Below, one piece after another: positions 60,575 to 64,000 of a stretch of 64,000 bases of DNA. The first letter of the stretch is position 1. The number at the start of each line of letters is the position of its first letter. The stretch is taken from contig JBELHA010000003.1 of the NCBI GenBank assembly GCA_042091695.1, positions 1 through 64,000 of the forward strand, in the 5' to 3' direction. Source of the DNA: Flavicella sp042091695. GTDB taxonomy: Bacteria > Bacteroidota > Bacteroidia > Flavobacteriales > Flavobacteriaceae. The position numbers were made by a program, and so were the translations under genes. A model generated the notes under the pieces. That model worked only from the letters and a program-made list of their open reading frames with translations. It ran no database searches and was not told the DNA's origin.

Positions 60575-62323
60575 ATGAATGTATCAACTCAAGAAAACTT
60601 TTTCGCAACAAAGGTATTAGGACACCCAGCGGGACTTTTCGTTTTATTCTTTACAGAAATGTGGGAGCGTTTTTCTTTCTACGGAATGAGAGTGCTTCTC
60701 ATCAATTTTTTAACCTATGCCGCAGTAGGAGCCAACCCAGGTTGGGCTTGGTCTGCAGAAAATGCAGCAGCTCTTTTTGGGACCTACGCAATGTTGTTAT
60801 ATTTAACTCCAATTCTTGGAGGAATCATAGCCGACAAACTAACAGGGTATCGATGGGCTGTTGTGATTGGAGCCGCTATTATGACCTTAGGACATGCTGC
60901 AATGGCTATTGAAACTGAATTTTGGTTGTATGTTGGACTTGCATTGCTTGTTATTGGTACTGGATTTTTCAAGCCAAACATCACCTCAATTATCTCTGAA
61001 ATGTATAAAGATAATACTGAGAAAAAAGATGGTGCTTATACTATTTTCTATATGGGAGTAAATGCAGGAGCCTTTTTTGGAATGATGCTTTGTGGGTATT
61101 TGGCTGAAAAAATAGGATGGTCTTGGGGATTTGGACTCGCAGGAGTTTTTATGCTACTAGGAACGTTACAATTTTGGCTAGCAAAACCATTATTTGGAAG
61201 TATTGGCGATGTACCTACTAAAAATGATGTTATAACAACCACTAAAGTTGTTGATAAAAACGAAGAAAAAAGAAATGAATTTACTTCTGTAGACAAAATA
61301 TTAATAGTTTTATCTACAGTTATAGGGTTGATGTACGCATTGAATGACCCATTGTCAAAAATTGGGAATATTGACTTATTCCCTTTCGAATTCAATGGAA
61401 TTGCAGGGCAGTATATAGCTGTGCTTTTCGGTTTACTACTCTTTTTAGTATTGGTCATCACTCGTATGTCTCGTTATACAAAAATTGTACGTGACCGTAT
61501 GATAGCTATGGTTATTTTTGCCTTATTTACAGTTTTTTTCTGGATGAGTTTTGAACAAGGAGCTACCTCTCTTGTATTGTTTGCTCGTGACAATGTCGAT
61601 AGAGCATTATCTGGAAATAGCCAACTCATCTTCAATACAATCAATGCATTATTGACAATTATCCCTCTGGGAATAATTACTTGGGTGTTGGTATTACTCG
61701 CAAAAAGTACGGGTAAAAAAATTCTAGGATCTAACATTGTTTTGGCGGTTTGTTTTATTGGAATATGGGGGATTGCTTTGTGGATGCTTAACAAAGAATT
61801 CAACGCAGAGTCATCTGAAATTACTGTTTCTTGGTTTAGTATCTTAAACTCCTTTTTCATAATAGCTTTTGCCTCTTTTTTTTCTAAATGGTGGGAGTCA
61901 AAGTACAACCCTTCAGCTGCAGTAAAATATGGATTGGGCTTGATCATTATGGCAATAGGTTTTGGTTTATTAGCCTATGGCGCTAGTGGTGTTCAAGAGG
62001 GTGTGAAAGTAAGTATGATTTGGTTGGTATTGGCTTACTTGTTCCATACACTTGGAGAATTATGCCTATCACCTGTTGGACTGTCTTATGTATCTAAACT
62101 TGTACCTCCTAGAATGATTGCCTTTATGTTTGGTATGTGGTATTTGGCCATTGCTATTGGAAATAAATTAGCCGCTATTTTAGGAGGTCAAATTGAAAAT
62201 ATCACTAAGGACTACGGACTGTCTTCTTTCTTCTTGATATTTACAATTGTACCTACTGTAGCTGGGCTATTAGTAATTGCTTTAAACCCAGTTCTTAAAA
62301 AACTAATGCATGGAGTTCAATAA
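60575..62323 (+). CDS. POT-family di/tripeptide transporter, larger paralogue
   Basis: A 582-residue relative of the preceding protein. EMWERFSFYGMRVLLINFL and FFKPNITSIISEMYKD, then GAYTIFYMGVNAGAFFGM, show the same POT motifs. The extra length is a central insert with two or more added helices (about 225-330 and 380-440), the 14-helix layout common in bacterial POTs. It is 32 nt after its paralogue, and the pair probably arose by duplication and divergence. Its last 14 nt overlap the start of the thioredoxin-like gene. Confidence 0.95.
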   Translation: MNVSTQENFFATKVLGHPAGLFVLFFTEMWERFSFYGMRVLLINFLTYAAVGANPGWAWSAENAAALFGTYAMLLYLTPILGGIIADKLTGYRWAVVIGAAIMTLGHAAMAIETEFWLYVGLALLVIGTGFFKPNITSIISEMYKDNTEKKDGAYTIFYMGVNAGAFFGMMLCGYLAEKIGWSWGFGLAGVFMLLGTLQFWLAKPLFGSIGDVPTKNDVITTTKVVDKNEEKRNEFTSVDKILIVLSTVIGLMYALNDPLSKIGNIDLFPFEFNGIAGQYIAVLFGLLLFLVLVITRMSRYTKIVRDRMIAMVIFALFTVFFWMSFEQGATSLVLFARDNVDRALSGNSQLIFNTINALLTIIPLGIITWVLVLLAKSTGKKILGSNIVLAVCFIGIWGIALWMLNKEFNAESSEITVSWFSILNSFFIIAFASFFSKWWESKYNPSAAVKYGLGLIIMAIGFGLLAYGASGVQEGVKVSMIWLVLAYLFHTLGELCLSPVGLSYVSKLVPPRMIAFMFGMWYLAIAIGNKLAAILGGQIENITKDYGLSSFFLIFTIVPTVAGLLVIALNPVLKKLMHGVQ

Positions 62324-62834
62324 ACATAAAATAACGTTAGCCGTTTTAGTACTGCTAACGCTTCAGACTTTTGCACAAAAAGTCAATTGGGTGAGCATCG
62401 AAGAAGCGGTTCGTTTGAGCGAAAAGGAACCTAGAAATATACTGATTGATGTCTATACAGATTGGTGTGGCTACTGTAAGAAAATGGATCGTGAGACCTA
62501 CGAAAACAAAGTAATTGTAGGACTTATTAATAAGAATTTTTATGCAGTAAAGTTCAATGCTGAGCAAAGAGATTCTCTCGTATTCAAAGGAAAAACATTT
62601 GGATTTATCAACCAAGGAAGACGTGGTGTACATGAATTTGCTGCCGCATTGCTCAAAGGAAAAATGAGCTATCCAAGCACAGTCTTTTTAGATAAGAAAC
62701 AAGGAATTATCGACAGAGTCCCAGGTTATTTAAGACCTAATTTTATGGAACAAGTACTTGGATTTATTGGGGAGGATCGCTATAAAGACACAACCTTTGA
62801 AAGCTATCAAAAAAACCATACAAGTAAGTTGTAA
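62310..62834 (+). CDS. Exported thioredoxin-family protein
   Basis: A 174-residue protein with a signal peptide (ITLAVLVLLTLQTFAQ) and a thioredoxin-like domain. DVYTDWCGYCKKMDRETYEN contains a CxxC pair at Cys53 and Cys56, with the WCGYC form of DUF255/thioredoxin_7-like proteins; the cis-proline loop is SYPSTVFLDKK. It probably reduces or forms disulfides in periplasmic proteins. The start overlaps the end of the POT gene by 14 nt, so translation is likely coupled. Its transcript ends in a hairpin built from the coding end of convergent menE. Confidence 0.88.
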   Translation: MEFNKHKITLAVLVLLTLQTFAQKVNWVSIEEAVRLSEKEPRNILIDVYTDWCGYCKKMDRETYENKVIVGLINKNFYAVKFNAEQRDSLVFKGKTFGFINQGRRGVHEFAAALLKGKMSYPSTVFLDKKQGIIDRVPGYLRPNFMEQVLGFIGEDRYKDTTFESYQKNHTSKL

Positions 62835-62845
62835 AAACAAACAAC

Positions 62846-63919
62846 TTAAAAAATACAGCGCGCAATTGTTTTTGTCCGCTGTATTTTTTTTGTCTCTGTA
62901 TATACAAATTCCTTCACAAAATATATAGATTTCGGCACTTCATATGCCTCCAAAACAGGATGCGAAAGGAATGTAAGTATCGCTTGCTTGTCGTGAATTG
63001 GCTTTCCTTCGCCTTCGACTAGCAACACTACTTTTTGACCCAAAACAGCATCTTCTAGCGCATGAATAAAAAAAGTACCGCGACAGGTTATAGCCAATTT
63101 GGTTTCAATTTGTTCTGGAATGAGTTTGACTCCCCCACTATTGATTATAGAATCGTAGCGACCTAACCATTCAAAATGTTTACTGTCTGCAATGCGAACC
63201 AAATCATTGGTCACAACTGCTGCGTCTGAAAGTTTAGGAGCGTCTATGACCAAACAACCTCTAGCGTCTCTATCTATATTTACTCCGGGCAGTACTTTGT
63301 ACAAGCCTGTTGTGTTTTCCTGGACATGATTGAGCTGTTGTACTGCAATATGTGTGATAGTTTCAGTCATTCCATAGGTAGCGTATACTTTTGTTGATAG
63401 CGCTTCTAATTTTGCTTTTAAAGGGGGTGCTACTACCCCACCTCCGACAATCAACTTGTCTATATGATGTAACTTATCAATAGAATTAAATAGCTGTAAG
63501 GGCACCATAGCCGCAAAATCATAGGTCTTTTGTATGCCGTCCAATGGTTTAGAAGTAACAGCTTCCAAGTCCAAATGCCATCCCAATTCCAGGGCACGTA
63601 CCCACATCATTTTTCCTGCAATATACTGACTACTCATACATAATAAAGCAGTCGTTGTTGGTCCCAAACCAAAATAAGCCCCCGTTGCAATTGCAGAGTT
63701 GCGCATGTATTTTTTTTGCAATAACATCCTTTTAGGAGTTCCTGTAGAACCCGATGTCTGAACTTCAACAGTGGCAGTAATATCAAACCAAGCAGTTAAA
63801 AACAGGGCACTTTCTTCTGAAAGTTCAGCGACATATGAAATTAAAGCAGCTGAACTTGCAAAGGAGTTACCTTGTAATTTAAAATTAACATGTATGTTGG
63901 GCTTATACTGCATCTTCAT
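62846..63919 (-). CDS. menE: AMP-binding acyl-CoA ligase, probable O-succinylbenzoate-CoA ligase
   Basis: A 357-residue ANL-superfamily enzyme, short for the group but usual for the flavobacterial MenE type. VEVQTSGSTGTPKRMLL is the ATP loop, YATYGMTETITH the adenylate motif, and WLGRYDSIINSGGVKLIPEQIE carries the hinge Asp and the Gly-rich loop of the C-terminal domain. MenE activates o-succinylbenzoate for menaquinone synthesis. Two starts (63919, 63913) are possible. The start overlaps the end of the upstream gene by 11-17 nt, so they are coupled. Other men genes are not in the window, so the specific substrate is inferred. Confidence 0.8.
   Translation of the reverse strand: MKMQYKPNIHVNFKLQGNSFASSAALISYVAELSEESALFLTAWFDITATVEVQTSGSTGTPKRMLLQKKYMRNSAIATGAYFGLGPTTTALLCMSSQYIAGKMMWVRALELGWHLDLEAVTSKPLDGIQKTYDFAAMVPLQLFNSIDKLHHIDKLIVGGGVVAPPLKAKLEALSTKVYATYGMTETITHIAVQQLNHVQENTTGLYKVLPGVNIDRDARGCLVIDAPKLSDAAVVTNDLVRIADSKHFEWLGRYDSIINSGGVKLIPEQIETKLAITCRGTFFIHALEDAVLGQKVVLLVEGEGKPIHDKQAILTFLSHPVLEAYEVPKSIYFVKEFVYTETKKIQRTKTIARCIF
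62848..62889. terminator. Terminator hairpin overlapping the menE 3' coding end
   Basis: A 13-bp inverted repeat, 62848-62860 with 62877-62889, around ATACAGCG/CGCTGTAT, with a 16-nt loop. T-runs follow it on both strands. It ends the peptide-utilisation operon on the plus strand and lies almost wholly inside the last 14 codons of menE. Confidence 0.75.
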
Positions 63920-64000
63920 CTAACACAGGAGCTTTGACAGGTCCAAACAATTTTCCTTTCCAATCAGTCCAACCGTATTTTTTAGCATAAAAAACCAGCA
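63903..64000 (-). CDS. C-terminal fragment of an unidentified protein (runs off window)
   Basis: The minus strand is open from the window edge to a TAA at 63903-63905 and encodes 31 residues, FYAKKYGWTDWKGKLFG and then PVKAPVLDEDAV. It overlaps the start of the menE-like gene, so the two are probably translated together. The aromatic and basic tail could be the cytosolic end of a membrane protein; a CPBP-type intramembrane protease or a menaquinone-pathway protein would fit the locus, but the fragment is too short to decide. Confidence 0.55.
   Translation of the reverse strand, partial: LVFYAKKYGWTDWKGKLFGPVKAPVLDEDAV

Noticed and set aside
1..64000. CRISPR array, tRNA, rRNA, insertion sequence, prophage or integron
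   Set aside because: None of the repeats, cloverleaf segments, transposase motifs or terminal inverted repeats were seen; the window reads as core genome.

Overview
The window is a chromosomal segment from a low-GC member of the Bacteroidota, almost certainly family Flavobacteriaceae. The evidence is the set of gliding and type IX secretion genes (gldC, gldA, gldJ, porU, porV, a PorP/SprF-like gene), the Bacteroidota promoter pattern (TTG, about 20 nt, TAnnTTTG) seen repeatedly, the absence of strong Shine-Dalgarno sequences, and family-restricted domains (DUF4199, DUF5606, DUF5362). The genus cannot be fixed from the sequence alone. I saw no rRNA, tRNA, CRISPR array, prophage, transposase or integron; this is compact core genome with mostly short gaps.

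Layout. 1-2.9 kb: start of rpsA (minus), a DEAD-box helicase with an RGG-rich tail, a strong terminator, and gldC. 3-9.2 kb (plus): DUF4199 membrane protein, polyprenyl-type GT2 glycosyltransferase, phosphohexomutase, MsbA-like ABC exporter and a glycosyltransferase, forming an envelope-glycan run. 9.2-14.2 kb (minus): three glycosyltransferases leading directly into tsaC and cca. 14.4-17.9 kb (plus): ruvX, def, DUF5606, mazG, glycosyltransferase. 18-22.3 kb (minus): amidase, MCE/MlaD protein, and a two-gene Fe-S electron-transfer unit, divergent from lptD-serB. 26.5-29.1 kb: ridA and a class A PBP. 29.1-31.6 kb (minus): pfkA-gapA, terminator, mgsA, with a LacI-type palindrome upstream of pfkA. 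31.9-37.3 kb: sugar nucleotidyltransferase and the 1470-residue TamB. 37.3-41.7 kb: tsaD, gldA, lipB, a KAS III-like enzyme and DUF5362. 41.7-48.6 kb: porV and porU divergent from gldJ. 48.7-56.8 kb: murF, BadF-type kinase, PHP phosphatase, a LysM/periplasmic-binding fusion, guaA, gamma-carbonic anhydrase, PorP/SprF. 57-62.8 kb: a peptide-utilisation operon (S9 peptidase, two POT transporters, thioredoxin-like protein). 62.8-64 kb: menE-like ligase and the end of one more gene.

How it fits together. Much of the window builds or crosses the cell envelope: LPS glycan synthesis and export (glycosyltransferases, MsbA-like exporter, LptD), outer-membrane assembly (TamB, MlaD), peptidoglycan (murF, PBP, amidase), and type IX secretion and gliding. 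The rest is central metabolism (glycolysis, lipoylation, GMP, serine, menaquinone) and translation or tRNA modification (tsaC, tsaD, cca, def, rpsA).

I found no convincing undescribed large system. The best second looks are the LacI-type operator at pfkA, the terminator hairpin embedded in the menE coding end, the near-leaderless guaA promoter, the unexplained tamB start, the T9SS operon carrying a KAS III enzyme and a DUF5362 protein, and eight convergent gene pairs separated by 0-20 nt.
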